Source of the DNA: Polychytrium aggregatum
Taxonomy: Eukaryota > Chytridiomycota > Chytridiomycetes > Polychytriales
Reading direction: 5' to 3'
Length of the DNA: 64,000 nt
Assembly: GCF_025602895.1 (NCBI RefSeq)
Contig: NW_026516271.1
Coordinates: 62,001 to 126,000 of the forward strand
This document shows, piece after piece, positions 1 to 13,093 of the stretch (the stretch's first letter is position 1; each line of letters begins with the position of its first letter). The notes beneath the pieces are model-generated. The model ran no database searches and was not told where the DNA came from. It worked only from the letters and a program-made list of their open reading frames with translations. The position numbers were made by a program, and so were the translations under genes.

Positions 1-1620
1 TGTTCACGAGGGCAATGTGCGCGTAATCAAGTCCAGCTGCGACTTTCGAGATGTAACCCTCAACGAGTTGACTATCCAGCGACGAACGCCAGAGAAGCCT
101 GCGTACATCTCCCACGTCAAGGGTAATATGGGCTACGCTTGCTTGATTCGCGAGAGGAATGTCGCTCGCTGGCCGGCTGCGTTTGACTTTGGCTGATCGG
201 CGCCAGACAACTGGCGACGGAGCGCTGGCCCGCCAGCACCGGATCATGGGCTCACCCGAACCAACATCCCTGGCAGTTCTCCATAAGCAAGTCACCAAGG
301 ATCTGCCGGAAGACCCAAAAGCCCTCGAGATCGTCAAGCAAAGCCTGTCAGGTCTTGGCCAGAAGCTCGATCGGGTGGTCGGGCGGACCAAGACAGTGCT
401 GGATGCCCGCGGATCGGTTTGCCGGACGAGAGAGTCAAACATCGGCAACTTTGTGTCGGATCTGATCAGGTAGGGCAAGGTTCTGTCAGCTGTCCTCTAA
501 TCCGCTGACACTGAGGCTCGTGATCGCCGCAGGTTTACCTACGACACCGATATCGCCATGATTGTTGGCGGAACCATCCGCTCCGACTCAACATACGGCC
601 CGGGCGACATCACCATCCGCAACATCATCGACATCTTTCCATTTGACGATCCGTGTGTTGTTCTGGGGTAAGCCACGCATATCGTGTTGGGTGCGCTTTT
701 GCGTGGACCATCGACTGTGTTGGGTTCTGTAATGGAGACATCTCAATCTCGCTCGTCACCACTGCTTGTCAATAGGATGAAAGGCAGCGATGTCTTGGAG
801 GCCTTGGAGAACGGCGTCTCCGCAGTGCCAAAGACGGAAGGTCGCTTCCCGCAGATTTCCGGGCTCAAGATTGAGTATGACTCAGTGAGTTCCGGTTGTC
901 TCTTTTGGATTTGTGAAGACAGGCGACGGCGACTTGCACAGCCTTGACCGTCCACTACCACCTCCGATGCTCATGCATGCCATTCGTCCAGTCAAAGCCG
1001 CCACACCATCGCATCACCAACGTCGATGTTGTCAAGGCCGGCCCCGAGTCGTCCTATCTTGAGAAACTCGATCTTGAGAAAGAGTATACATTCGCAACTC
1101 GTTCGTACGTCCCGAGTGCCACACATTACAGCGTCTGCTCCCGAGGCAATATCAGTCAGAAAGGAACACCCGCATGCCGCTCACATGCTTCTTCTGATTG
1201 CACGGGAATCGCAGATACCTGGCCGATGGACGCGACGGCTTTGACTGCCTGCGAAAGGCTCGGGTGATTGTCGACAAGGAGCAAGGGCTTCTGATCTCAA
1301 CGATCATTCGTCGCTTCTTCATTGGCATTCGAGTCGTCAACCGATTCCGGGTATTTTGCGGCGAAAACAAGGTCCTCGCCCGAGATGCCTTTACCAAATG
1401 GCGACGGCTGGTGAAGGACAGCTTGAAGAGTAAAGACGGAATCCACCACCACTTGTCGACCCACAGCCTGCACAATCTGCACAAGAAAAAGTCGACCGCC
1501 GCAAAAGAAGCCGAGGGGGTCCTGAGCGAGGATGAGGACGACGAACTTCCGGAGATTGAGGTTGGCGATTGTTGCTCTGATTCCGGTCACGGACCGACAG
1601 TAGCGTCGTCATTTCACTAA
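1..1620 (+). CDS. 5'-nucleotidase / metallophosphoesterase family protein (5' end missing)
   Basis: The C-terminal half of a UshA/5'-nucleotidase family enzyme, which hydrolyses phosphate from nucleotides or related phosphoesters. I read exons 1-122, 277-469, 533-667, 776-884, 992-1104 and 1215-1620, all with GT-AG borders and in phase. The first exon carries the end of the metallophosphatase domain (VIKSSCDFRDVTLNEL). The next exons give the 5'-nucleotidase C-terminal domain: a SNIGNFVSDLIR segment, the GGTIRSDSTYGPGDIT loop, the IIDIFPFDD strand and a YLADGRDGFDCL segment near the end. These are typical of fungal members. The tail is acidic (a run of Glu/Asp near 1535) and serine-rich, with no obvious GPI or membrane anchor. 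The metal-binding N-terminal motifs lie outside the window, so activity cannot be judged. Family assignment is firm; the substrate is unknown. Confidence 0.85.
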
Positions 1621-2252
1621 TAATTGCATTCAACCCGCATTTCCTGTTATATTTGCGGACAGCCGATGGTTGAAAATCGCATTGTGGACTTGGCCGCGCC
1701 TCAGGCTGCATAGGCAGACTCGCGTGAGCAATCCATGCTGCACCAAAAGCCTGGAGCGGGATCCCAAAGCCATGTCGGCAGATATCGTGTGCGATGCCGA
1801 CTCTCTGGACCACGTTCGGCCCAAGGAGGCACGGCGAGGCTGTTGCCGACATGTTCGATTGACAACTGAAAGCACCCTATGTTGATGTGATGCGCGATCT
1901 GCAACGTTCGCACATGAAACAAGCACCCTGTTTCGAGGACACTGATTGCCTTGTCTGGATCCTGAATACACACACCTTCCCAGTCGCACTTTTCAAGAAT
2001 GCACCGAGGAAAGCGGGCGCATGTCGCCTAACAAGTCGGCCGTACACAAGTACCAACCGACAATCCGACATGGGCGCCCATGCCGCGATCATGCGTGCCC
2101 ACGCCGTGTTCGGGCTCTGGCCATATTGATAATGCGTTGACACCATAAGATCAACAGTGAAGTTCTCATTGCCACACACGATTGCTGCTCTTTCCTCGGC
2201 CAGGACGGCTTGTTTATTACATACATGGCGGAGCACAAGATGGCTCCGGTAA
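1621..2252. other. Intergenic region between two convergent genes
   Basis: About 630 bases between the 3' ends of the nucleotidase (+) and the cyclase (-). Short open frames on both strands show no recognisable domain and no consistent splice structure. No RNA gene or repeat is evident. Confidence 0.6.
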
Positions 2253-5200
2253 TCATTTGCTTTCACATATGTACACACCGTCCCAGTCCTCCTCAGGGGG
2301 ATTCTCGATAAACCGCCGGCACCGATCCATCAGCGTCTTTGACGGCCCATCGTCAGCAATGTCGATGGCCTTCTGGAACTTTGTGATGGCCTTGGCAAAC
2401 TGTCGCGAGCGGTAGAGCTCCAGCCCCTGCTTATAGAGGAGCAATCCGTCCATGAGGTCGTCCGAAAGAAGATCGCCCTTCTTCCCAAGTAGCTCATGTA
2501 TAACCACTCTTTGAGACTTTCCCGTGACGATCACCCAATCGACCTCTCTTGTGATGAAATTGTCGTTGGTTTCGGCCTTGGTAAACTCGGTGATCAATAT
2601 GGTGACGTGGTAGAGCTTGGTGAGGCCCTCTGTCCGCGAAGCCAAGTTTACTGCGTCACCGATGCAGCTGAACTCCATGCGCTTTGTCGAGCCAATGTTT
2701 CCAGAGAGGACCTTTCCCGAATCGGAAGCCAATAGCCGGAGTAAGCGAGCGATTCGTCGTGCGTGGCTGCGATGCATCTGTTGTCACAGTCGCGCCAAAG
2801 CGTCCACCGGAAGGCACTTACCACCCCAGTGTTGACGCCAAGTCCGATGCTGATCGAGCGAAGGCCTTGCATTTCCCTTGTTTGATTGAGGATCTTGAGA
2901 CTGTCTTGCATCCGCAAGGCAGCGTTGCATGCGTGTATCGAGTCGTCAGGGCTCACAAAGGGCACACCAAAGACGGCCATGGTAGCGTCGCCTGAGGCAC
3001 AAGCCATGGAGGAGCAAGTCATAAACAAAAGGAAACATCGTCAACGGAGAGGCAACGGAGAGGCAACGGACTTCAAGCATCAGATATGCGTGAGAGCAAT
3101 GAGGACCTACCAATATACTTGTCCAGTATTCCTATTGTGAATGGCATCGCGCGGTTAGCACACACAAAGTCGAGATACAAAGGCATCTGCGAAGATACGT
3201 ACCTTGCTCGGCCAGGATGGCATTGACCTGGTCGCTGAAATGGTGATTCAAAAGTTCGACAACTTCGTGGGGCTCCATCGACTCGGACATTTTGGTGAAC
3301 GAGCGGATGTCGCTGAACACAATGGCCACCTTCTTCCTCGTGCCCCCGAGCTGGCTCCCATCTTCCTCCATCACCTGCTTTGCCAGCGCTGGCGACATGT
3401 ATCTGAAAGCGTTCACACCGCTTTAGCATGGTCTCACGTGAACCGACTCAGGAGCCAAGGACAACCCAGATGATGCCAAGTATTGTTGATCAAACATGCG
3501 TTGCACATTATGGATCGTCTCCTACCTTCCAAGCGTCATTATCGCGCGCTTCTCTGAGGATATGTCTTCAAGAATGAGGACAACGCCGCGCTTCTCGCCG
3601 ATAATGGGCATGATCTGATAGTTGATGTATGTCGTGCTCTTGGGCCCTTTGAGCTCATACTCCGAGACATAGACCTGCAGACGTGTTGAGTTGACCTCAA
3701 GGATGTCCTTCAGGAGCGCAGAGTTTTCCTCGGTCATCCACGCGGTGACTGGGTTTTCCATCATCGTGGCTTCATTCAGTCCAAGGGCGTTCATGAACCA
3801 GTTTCGGTTCATGGTGCGCTGAGCAAGGACAAAGGCAAGATACCAAGTCGCTCAGTGGCCCACAGACTCCGCTTTTTTTTTTTTTGCAAACCTGAAGGGC
3901 AAGTACTCTAGTTTCTGCACCGAGTCGCTAGTGGTAATGTGTCAGCAGCTATCCCGGATACCAACCATGTGCATTGCGTCATTCAGGGTAATGACGCAGT
4001 TTGTGATACTGCTCAGGATGCCCTGCAGATAGCTCCGCATATCCTCGGTCTTCTTGAACAGATACGACTTTTCGATGGCAACCGCGGCTGAATAAAGTCA
4101 GAGGCAGCAAGACAGAATGTTGGTCGGCAGGTCGCCAGCAGCCGAGAAATCCACCTCTGGATATTGTATGGTGATATATGCAGCAGACTCTGTTCTCGAT
4201 CGATACGGAGCAATCCACAATCGTCTGTACCTTGTGCCGAAAACGAGCTTAGAATCTTCTCGTCGTCGAGTCCAAACGGACCACCTCGCCGATTGATCAT
4301 CTGCGTCACCCCGATGCATTCACCGCTGATGTTCTTGATCGGCATACACAAGATGTTCTTGGTTACATATCCGGTCTGCCGATCCACTTCGGGGTTGAAC
4401 CTACGGATATGAAAGCAGCGCATCGGATAGTGAGCGCCAACGCAGAGACAGCAACAACAGCCAAGCCAAGTCCCCGCAAACCGCCGCTCGTACCACAAAC
4501 CGGGATGCCTACCTTGAGTCCTTGTAGGCATCAGGGATGTTTACCGACTCTGTGACGGCACAGAACTATGCATCAATATGCAAACCATGAAAGCACACAC
4601 AAGCCATGACCTAGCGCAGCTTGGGTCCTCCTACCTCCAGATGTAAACACGTATCCAGCAATTCCCGATCCCATTGGAATACGGATCTCCTGAACTGTGT
4701 CCGTGTCCTTGCCCTGAATATGAGCGCATAGCTGCTTCTCCTGTGAGTCAAAGAGAAAGAGCGTACACCGATCGGCTACAAGCAGCTCCTTTGCCGCCTC
4801 CATGATCATCTTTATGAGCCGATCCAGCTCGAGGGTTGAACCAAGCGACCGAGTTGTGTCCAAAAGCACACCGACTCGCTTTTGGGCCTTCTTCATGGCA
4901 TCGTAGATCTGGCAGTTGTTGAGGATGATGGCTGCCTGCTTGGCAAGCTCCTGCGACAGAAAGACATCCTCCTGATCAAAGTTGAGCGGATTGCCGTCCT
5001 CGCGGACCTTGTTGACCGCTTGCAGAACACCCTTGACGACGTCGTCCTTGGTCCTGATCGGGATGCTCAGTAGTGAATGTGGTACGACGAGCCCATCCTT
5101 GGTATCGACGCTGCGTGAAAACTCTGGGTGGCCGAGCACGTCGCGCAGGTTGGTCAGCTCGTTCTTCTGGGCAACGTAGCCCGCGATGCCCTCGCTGAGG

Positions 5201-7449
5201 AGGAAGCGTGTTTCTTTGAGGCCCGATCTGTCGTTGTCGTTGGCAGTGCTTGACTCTCGCAGAACCAGCTCGCCCGTTTCCGGATCTACCAGAAACACCA
5301 TCACCAATTCGGCCTGTAGGATGAAATATGCGTCGTCCAGAATCTCCGACAGTGCATAATCCAAGTCCAGGTCAAGCGACACTGTGGTGCTGATGTAGAG
5401 AACTCGGTCGATCTTTTCATACAAGTTCAGCAGATGCTGGATGACCTCTGCGCGGCCGGGCATGTCCATTTTCTCGAGCTGCCCTTGAAACGACGGCTCG
5501 TAGTATTTTGTCAGCAGTCCGTTAATGAGGCTATCACGCCCGTTAGCACCGCTTGAAGTCGCGACGTGCACATCGGCCTCCCCGTCGCTGTCATTGTTCA
5601 GCGACTGCAGGGACAGCGAGAGATTGGTCACCGGGCCGTGGATACCGAAGGAGCTGCTGCGACGAATCTTCCCAGGTGCCTTACACACGCCGCTCTGACG
5701 TATGTTCTTTCGCCGCACTTCTGCGAGCGCTGCAATCATCGAGCAAGGGGATTAGGGCACAACTTGGACAGAGCAGAGACTGAACAACATCGTATCGAGT
5801 GCACCAGATCATGGCGTGCGCTTGCCAGGGCTGAGCAGTGCTCGAGTACCTTTTCCGGCTGTGCGGTTGGCGTTGAGCAGCAAATGGACTCCGTCGTTCT
5901 TGATGAGCGTGGTTCCCGCCAGGGCTGTGGGTGTGCAGTCAAGCAAAGCGAGTGAATGTCGAGCAAGGGCGCATTTTCTACCTCGGCCACGAAGCTCGCG
6001 TGTATGACACTGCAACAGATGTACGTACGGTTTGATCGAACGATAGGCTCGAGAAGAAACGTCGCACTGATCTGAAGCGTCGGGCTCTCTGGGAATTGCT
6101 TCATGAGCATGATGATGATATTGACAGCTCCCTTCTCGTAGAGCATGTTGACGCATGCCTCGTACGTCGCTGCGAGAACAAGTGATTGTACAGCCACCAG
6201 TCAGTCAAATGGCAGAGTTCATCTGACATCAGTACAGAGTCCACGACAGCGAAATCCGTGATTGCCCTGATCAAGCAACGCCACGGCCGATACATCAATT
6301 GTGCCGGTATCCATCAAGCCAGACATTCAAAGTTCCGGTGCTCGTTCGAAGCGTACCGCTTTCATCCATGAAGGCCAGCAGCGAACTGAGTGTTGCAACT
6401 GCCTTTTCGCAGTTTGTGATCGGGTCCGCCAGGATGTTGAGATGGTTGTCGATGATGATCGAGTCCGAGACCACAAAGAGACTCTGCCTCTCCTTGATCA
6501 ATGGCCCGGCTGTTACCGAGCTCTCGTCGTCCTCCGAATCTTCTCTGTTGCCCGAGTTTGCCGAGGCTCCCTTGCGATGAGAACCCTCGGCGTCCCGAAT
6601 CATAGCCGTGATGGTCGGGGTCTTCATCTGTGACTTGGAGTTGTTGATCTGGTACTTTGAGTAAAAGCCCGAGTTGTGGGCTCCGACAGGGTAGGTTTGG
6701 ATAAGCGGGGTTGGAGACGGCAACGAAGGCACCTTGGGCAGCATGCGTGAGAAATCCAGAACCTGGACCTCGCTCTGGGTAGCGATTGGTACTCCCATGG
6801 GTGGACTCGATCCCTCTCCTTTCTTTGGGGTGATAGCCCGAGAGATGAGCAGGTGGGCGGACTGCGGCGACTCGATTTCGTTCGAGTGATGGTTGGGCAG
6901 GATCTGGGGCTCCCTCGGCGGGAAGGGGAGCTTGCTGTAAGCGGCCCGAGGGCTGCTGGGCCGGTTGAAGTACGACATGGACCAGGCGTTGGAGCTCTCG
7001 TTGATGGTCCTGACCGAGACGGCGCCTGCCCTATCCGGTGACCTGGGAGACTGTGCACTCTTTGGAAATCGTCTCCGGTAGGTGCGGTTCTCCCGCTCCC
7101 TGTTCGCCAGGCTGGCCTTCATCTTGTTGATGGCTCCGCTGGTGCTTGGGGCGACAGAGCCGACATGCACGTATTGACTTGCTGATGGGCTATCAGGCGA
7201 GGGTGGGTCGCCTCCGCAGACACCGCCGTGGATAACAAGACTCGGATTCCGGTAAGCAGACCTTGGGATTGACGGCGCAGTTTGAGCCCGCTGTATGCCC
7301 AGGGGCGACCTCTCGAGATGCGCCATCATGCTTTCGATGCCCCCGACGTTCCGGGGAATCTTGCGATCTGCACCGTTGCCAGAGTTTTGAGCGGCATCGG
7401 TGTTGTTCTGGGAACCGGCTGTCGGCAAGTCGTTTGTGGGCTCCTCCAT
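2253..7449 (-). CDS. Class III adenylate cyclase with GAF-GAF-PAS-cyclase architecture
   Basis: Predicted to make cAMP from ATP. The first exon (from 7449, MEEPTNDLP) is long, serine/proline-rich and disordered. Small exons near 6.3-5.8 kb encode an ARM-like helical stretch (EKGAVNIIIMLMKQFPESP). The exon at 5739-4573 holds GAF-A and the start of GAF-B; the exon before 4531 completes GAF-B. Both GAF domains end in an NKFDE-like motif (NK...F..ED, then NRRGGPFGLDDE), as in cyclic-nucleotide-binding GAF domains. A PAS-like segment follows at 3812-3522. The catalytic domain has SDIRSFT (metal Asp) and, across a splice, KYIGDATMAVFG, whose Lys is the adenine-recognition residue. It also has GNIGS and IGDAVNLASR, with the transition-state Asn and Arg. 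The C-terminus (PPEEDWDGVY) resembles bacterial CyaB-type cyclases. No membrane segment is seen, so it is probably soluble. The exact exon borders are partly inferred. Confidence 0.88.
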
Positions 7450-8082
7450 CTCGAAACCAAGGTGTATGTCGACACAGCAGATGTGAAAGTAAGAGTATGC
7501 TGCGGCTATCTGAAGCCCGCAGAGTTGTAAGCGAGCCCGACGACGCAGTCAGGACACAACACCTTCGAGAGGCTGTGGAGAGGTTTATCGATGGCCGTTG
7601 TCCCCTTGTGTACCAGTGATCATATATATGAACTGAGCAGGTGGGAAGGGCCCCCAGTGATGGGTGAGCAGCACACCTCAAGCACACCTGTGCACGATAT
7701 GCGCTGATTGGGGAAGAGCCATTGTCTCGGCCGAGCCATCTTTGATCGCACGGCCTTTGTGAGAACTTGGCGGCACGTTGGTTCTCTCGTCTGTCTGAAC
7801 AATCAACTTGGACTCATCGAGTATGTTCGGTTGTATTGTCGTCTTGATTCTTCCCTGTCTGGTGGTTGGCTCTTCGGCAATACTGAACTTTGTGTGTGGG
7901 GGAGAGGGGAGGATTTGCAACAATGAATCTCTATCAATCGCTGCATCGCTGGCAAGAATGATTTGGCCAATAATACCGGCTATATCCACCAAGCAGGAGC
8001 TGACTCAGTCTGCCAGAGGCAGTTCTGCTGTTCGGGTCAAGGATATGAAGTTCGTCCACAAAATAGGTCCAGAATCAGAGAT
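7450..8082. other. Intergenic region upstream of the cyclase
   Basis: About 630 bases holding the presumed cyclase promoter and the 3' flank of the next minus-strand gene. Short open frames here look random. No clear TATA box, repeat or RNA gene is seen. Confidence 0.5.
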
Positions 8083-10462
8083 CTATTGAGAAGAAAATGC
8101 CAGCTCCAGCTCCAAGAGAAGTTCTCCGACGTAGTTGTTGTTGTTGCTGCTGTTGTTGTCTGGGACGCCAGAGAGCAGGAAACCACTGGCGCCTGCACTG
8201 GTGCCGGCTCTCACGCTCAGTTCCAGTTGGCGATGGTACTGGATAACGGTCTGGAACATCTCGTCAAGGTCGTGCGAGGGAACTACCAGTGGGCCACGGG
8301 CACAGGTGGGCACGTAGGCAAGTGGGGTCGGCAGCAGAGATTGCTGGGGAAGAAGCGGACCCTCGGTGGAAATATGGACGCTCCTGGTTTGCACATGCGA
8401 TGCGATGCCAACCCGACCGTCGCTCCATGAGGCTGTCTCGATCACTTCCTGCATACGCCCCGAGGCGGGGTGGATGACGACCTCATGGATTAGGGGGCTC
8501 GGTACGCAGTGGGAAGTGACTTGTTCGGAGCCCGGATGGTGCATATGAAGTTGTCGATGGCGGTGGTGCTGAAGCTGGTGTGCCGAGAACTGGACCCATG
8601 CAGGACGGCCGGAGTACTCTGAGTCTGCCGAGATGGTTTCGTCGGGTTGAACGGCCACTGATCCACACCGACCGCTGGATCCTAGTATCTGCTGGTCCGG
8701 CTGCGAACTAGGGTAGTCTGCATCTGGTCCAGGCACTCGGTTTATGGTCAGCGGCGCCATGAGAGGCAGAGCTTGGCCTGAAAGTGCATCCTCGACGATG
8801 AACGGGGTCGATCCGGAGACAAGATGGACTGAAGGATCAGTGACATCGAGTGTGGGCGATGGGTACAGCGTTGGGGTGCCCGTATCCATCGCCTGAGGAG
8901 TTACCGAGAGCTTGGGTGTGGAGGGCAGACTAAAGGCACCTTTAAAGTTTGCAAAGGCTACTGTCGGGGTCAAATATGCGGCAGACGCTTCCGGGCTGGG
9001 GCTGAAGCTGCTCAGCAGGTCTTCAGGGGTCTCTCTGAGCGGGTTTGGAGTAGCGTTTTGGGCCTGAGTCGGGCTTGACACTGCTTGTCCCGAAGGCGGG
9101 GAAATCGGGGTGTAAATGACCGGCGTGGGCTGATGATACTCTGTCACCAGGGTCGGATGGGTGTGGAGATAGGGGCTGATTTTGAGGGCTGGGTAGCCGG
9201 AGAGGCTATCGCTGATGTTGGAGGATGAGTGAGCCAAGGCCTTGGGCTTGTATCCTGACGAAAGCTCTGTGGGGTGCCGAAGAGCATGGCGATATTTGTG
9301 TCAGGGACGCAAAGGCAAGGGCAGCGCAATGCCTGCCAAACCAGAGCCAGTATAGCCGAGAAACCGGGTCCGATGCATCGTCATTCGATCAGGCTATCAC
9401 CCACGAGCTCCGGGTTGACATAGCGACAAGCTAAACCGCTGGCAAGGCGAGACCTGAGGATGCTGATGGGGCCGTTGCGGCGAGTGGTGGCGGAATGTGG
9501 TGCTGATAGAGCCCGGCAGGGGACCGGCTGCCTCGAGCAAGGATGTGGATGGGTCCTGATAGCAGTCCAGAGCCAGCGGGCGACGGAGCCGGCGGACTCA
9601 CACCATGATCTGCGGTATCTCGGAACCACTGGCTCAGCGGCTCGTATTTCCTGGCACACATTTGCATCCACGACCGAAGAGTAGCCGGCGTCGGCGATTG
9701 TAGTTGCGGCAAATTCTCTAGCCATCGATGCAGACGGTCGGCGAGATGATCGAGATTCTGGATTTGCTGGAGTCCGTCAAAGTTGGAATGGGACCAAGTT
9801 TCGAATACCTATGAATTATGCAGATAGGTTTATCAGAGAGCATGTACGAACCAGCACGAGCGCAATACTCATGCCGTGGGCGGAGTGGACTGCAACGTGC
9901 GGGATGCAGTCAAAACACTCTACCTCAAAGACCGCCCGCTGTGTGGCCTGCAGGGGATGGGTGTCCAGTGAGCCAGAGCGAGTCGAGCGCATCGCGGAAG
10001 TGCCGAGCACCCAGCAGGACGTCGACAGAGCGTGGCGGTGGTATTGGATACGTGAACAGAGACAAATGCACCAGAATCGTCTGGCGGTAACCGTGTGAAA
10101 GGCGCTGGAATCAGCTGTCTTGCACCCGCGTTGATGCTGCAGGTCCGCGGACAGACAAATCGCTGAGTAATGCCTCGTGTGAACGAATCCGTAAGCGTGT
10201 CGAGAGAGCCGATTCTCCGTGGCGAGCGACCAAGGCAAGCAAACGAGGCCGTGCCGACTGAGAGCGCGAGACCAGATGCAGATGGCGACGGAGAAGCACT
10301 TGACAGTCTCGTGTGATGCTGCACTTGATGGTCCTCGTGAGGTGGTCGTGCTTGGAGACCTTGGTGGCGTCTCGATCAGGAAGAAGAGCTCCTCTGCTTC
10401 CCGCCGCTCCCACAGGGACCGCGGGAACGCACTGCCAGAAACGGCGCCCTCGTTGCCGCCAT
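8083..10462 (-). CDS. Unrecognised multi-exon protein, Pro/Ser-rich C-terminal half
   Basis: I do not recognise the family. The best supported part is the 3' exon (9237-8083 or slightly longer), with no stop for 384 codons. It is rich in Pro, Ser and Thr, includes a His-rich patch (QHHRHRQLHMHH) and ends with an Asn run encoded by a GTTGTT-type repeat near 8135. Upstream, around 9830-9610, a coherent exon encodes a Trp-rich helical segment (VFETWSHSNFDGLQQI... then KYEPLSQWFRD). Another plausible exon near 10090-9930 encodes VDVLLGARHFRDALDSLWL, and one near 10450-10270 encodes SLWERREAEELFFLIETP. The gene start at about 10462 and the introns between these pieces are guesses. Composition suggests a regulatory, possibly nuclear, protein, but no DNA-binding domain is visible. 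Confidence 0.45.
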
Positions 10463-10756
10463 GCTAGCTCACCAGCATGATCCCAGTGCCTGCATGATCC
10501 CACCGGCTGCTCGCTTATCCACTTACTCGCTTGTCTCCTCCCCGTGCCGACCGCATCCGCCGCATCCGCCATATGCGTCCGTCATTTGCATCTGTCGCTC
10601 CTTGCGCATGTCTCTCCTTGTCGCCGCTCATGCGCCGGTCATCCCACCTGACTGCTGCGCAGCGCAGGCGTCGGGCTTTGTCACCACGACCCACATGCCA
10701 ACCCGCCCCAGACCATCCCCGGCGCCCAACCCGCCCCATGCAAGCGCCTCTCTCTC

Positions 10757-10800
10757 CCATCTGCCCATCTGCCCATCTGCCCATCTGCCCATCTGCCCAT
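10757..10800. repeat. CTGCCCAT 8-mer microsatellite
   Basis: About five tandem copies of an 8-base unit, ending 33 bases before the aminotransferase start codon. It lies in the presumed promoter or 5' UTR. Confidence 0.9.
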
Positions 10801-10832
10801 CGGTCTGCTCTATTCTCCTGCTCTCCATCGCC

Positions 10833-12774
10833 ATGTCCAACGCAAGCCACAAGCTGTGCATGATCCCAGGTGAGCCCATCCTCCCAGCCTTGTATTCCCC
10901 TTGGCGACTGATCCGCGACTCTCCGCTGAGTCTCTGCCTGGTCAACTAACATGCCATCGACACCGTCTCTCGCTATCGCCGACAGGACCCGTGGAGTGCG
11001 ATGGCGATGTGAGCGCTTGATCGTCCCATCTGCTGTCTGTGAGCATGTACCGCCCTGCTTCTCGGTCCTTCCTCTCAACTGACGCTTCTCGTCGCCGCTG
11101 TCCAGGTCCTCGCCTCGATGGCCACCCAGGCCACTTCACATGTGGCTCCAAACTTTATCGAGTGCTTTGGCGAAACAATTGAACTTCTGCGCCAGGCCTT
11201 CTTTGCCCCCGTAAGCACACCTCGAAGCAGTCACGACCCTTGCGCCTTCTGCCTGTCCCCAGCTCTCCGATCTTGGTATTGCCACTGACGCCCATACAAA
11301 CTCTGTCTGGTACCCAGACTGGCCAGCCGTTCGTTGTTGCTGGCTCGGGCACCTTGACTTGGGACATGACTGCTGCCAATCTGGTCGAACCCGGAGACCA
11401 CGTCCTCGTCATCGTCAGCGGCATCTTTGGCGACTGGTTCGGCGAGTGGTAAGTAGTCCGATTCTCTGGGCGGGGTAAAGCCCTGTCGACCTCCGCAACC
11501 GCCCGCTACGCTTACTTGTATCCGCAGAGCACTGACGCTCTCATCGCTATCCAGCATCGAAGTGTATGGCGGAAAGGTCACCTTTTTGAAAGCCCCGTTC
11601 GGATCCAGAGTCTCCGACGACGAACTCCGCGCGGCCCTCGATCGAGCCCCGGTTCCGTACAAGCTTGTGACTCTCACCCACGTTGACACCAGCACAGGCG
11701 TCCTTACCGATGTCGAGGCCTTTGCCAAGATCATCCGAGAAAAGAGTCCCTCGACCCTCATTGCCGTCGACGGCGTCTGCTCCGTCGGTGCCGAAGTGCT
11801 GAAGCAAGAGGAGTGGGGTATGTCTTGAAACCGTAAAACGTGCTACCGGCGACTCGGTGCGCATTGGATTTCTGATCTTGGCTGGGTTTATCGCCCTTAT
11901 CTCTCAGGCATCGACGTAGTTCTCACGGCGAGCCAGAAGGCTCTCGGCGTGCCACCGGGTCTCGGCGTATTGGTCGCGAGTCGTCGGGCGATCGTAAGTC
12001 ACCCGAGCCGATGATGGGCAAGAAATGCTGGCGTTCATCGGCTCTGCGTGTTGCTGGTTCTGCACTACCAATGCGCAAGAGCCATCCTTCGTGTACCGGC
12101 CGAGTCTGACTCATCGTCCTTTTGTTTATTGGGTGCTGCCTCTGCTTTCCATGTCTCTGCTAGGACGTGGCCCTTCACCGCAAAGCACCGCCTTCGACCT
12201 ACTTTGCCTCCTTCAAAAAGTGGCTGCCGATCATGCAGAAATATGAGGCCCGACAACCCAGCTACTTTGCGACCCCTCCCGTCCAGCTCATCATGTCGCT
12301 CCATATCAGCCTCAAGCAACTTCTCAATGCTCCGGGCGGTATGCTGGCGCGCTTTGAGAAGCATGCCGAAGCCTCCAACCGCATCAAGGATCTTGTTGAG
12401 AGCTGGGGCCTCAAGCTCGTCGCCCACAACCGCCAGATCGCTGCCAACACCTTGACTGCCGTGTATCTTCCCGAGGGCGTCACTGTGCCTGCACTGCTCT
12501 CCAAGATGGGCTCACACAATGTCGTTATCGCTGGCGGCTTGCACCCTGAGCATGCCCAGAAGTACTTCCGCATCGGCCACATGAACATCAGCGTTGTCGA
12601 CGATGGCAAGCTGGGCCATCTGAAGTCGACCTTGGAAGCCCTCAAGCAGTCGTTCAAGGTAAGGATGATCCCTTTCGCTGGTGCGGTTGGAGATGGCCGA
12701 GTGCCACCTCTGTGATGTTGATGGAGCTGCTTGAGGCCGCGGCTCACGACGCACAGGTCATGGCCGAATCGTGA
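10833..12774 (+). CDS. Alanine-glyoxylate / serine-pyruvate type aminotransferase
   Basis: A class V PLP-dependent aminotransferase of the AGXT group, moving an amino group from alanine or serine to glyoxylate or a 2-oxo acid. I read exons 10833-10869, 10986-11008, 11106-11210, 11318-11448, 11555-11817, 11908-11993, 12164-12658 and 12757-12774. All junctions are GT-AG and keep one frame of about 385 residues, normal for the family. Hallmarks are the N-terminal IPGPVECD, GSGTLTWD near the cofactor phosphate, AVDGVCSVGAE with the PLP-ring aspartate, and TASQKALGVPPGLG with the Schiff-base lysine. The carboxy-substrate arginine region (YFRIGHM) is present. The last exon encodes only VMAES. This ending is not a PTS1 peroxisomal signal, so a cytosolic site is likelier than a peroxisomal one. 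Substrate preference cannot be read from sequence. Confidence 0.9.
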
Positions 12775-13093
12775 GGGGACGATCCCTCAGAATTGAGTCC
12801 ACTGGCTGATGTCTTCCATATACACCATGACCAGGAATGCGGCTATACTCTGCCTCAGTGAACAGAGCGCTCTGGGATCTCAAGAGCATGAACTATAGCT
12901 GCTCTGGATACTTGAATACACATATCCGCAGCCCGCTTTGATCGGACATGGGCCTCGATTTTTTGTATTGCTGCTTGTGCTCTGCCTTGTCCTCCAGTGT
13001 GTCCAAAACGCCATCGATCAGTGTCCATGCATGGTGGATGCCGTTGGCGCATCACAATCCACAATCCTGATCGATAGCAAGCGCGCACACATT

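Noticed and set aside
1945-1990. Possible Fanzor remnant, because CTGAATACACACAC resembles the stretch at 26702
   Set aside because: The match is limited to a short CA-rich run without any protein-level similarity or terminal motif nearby.
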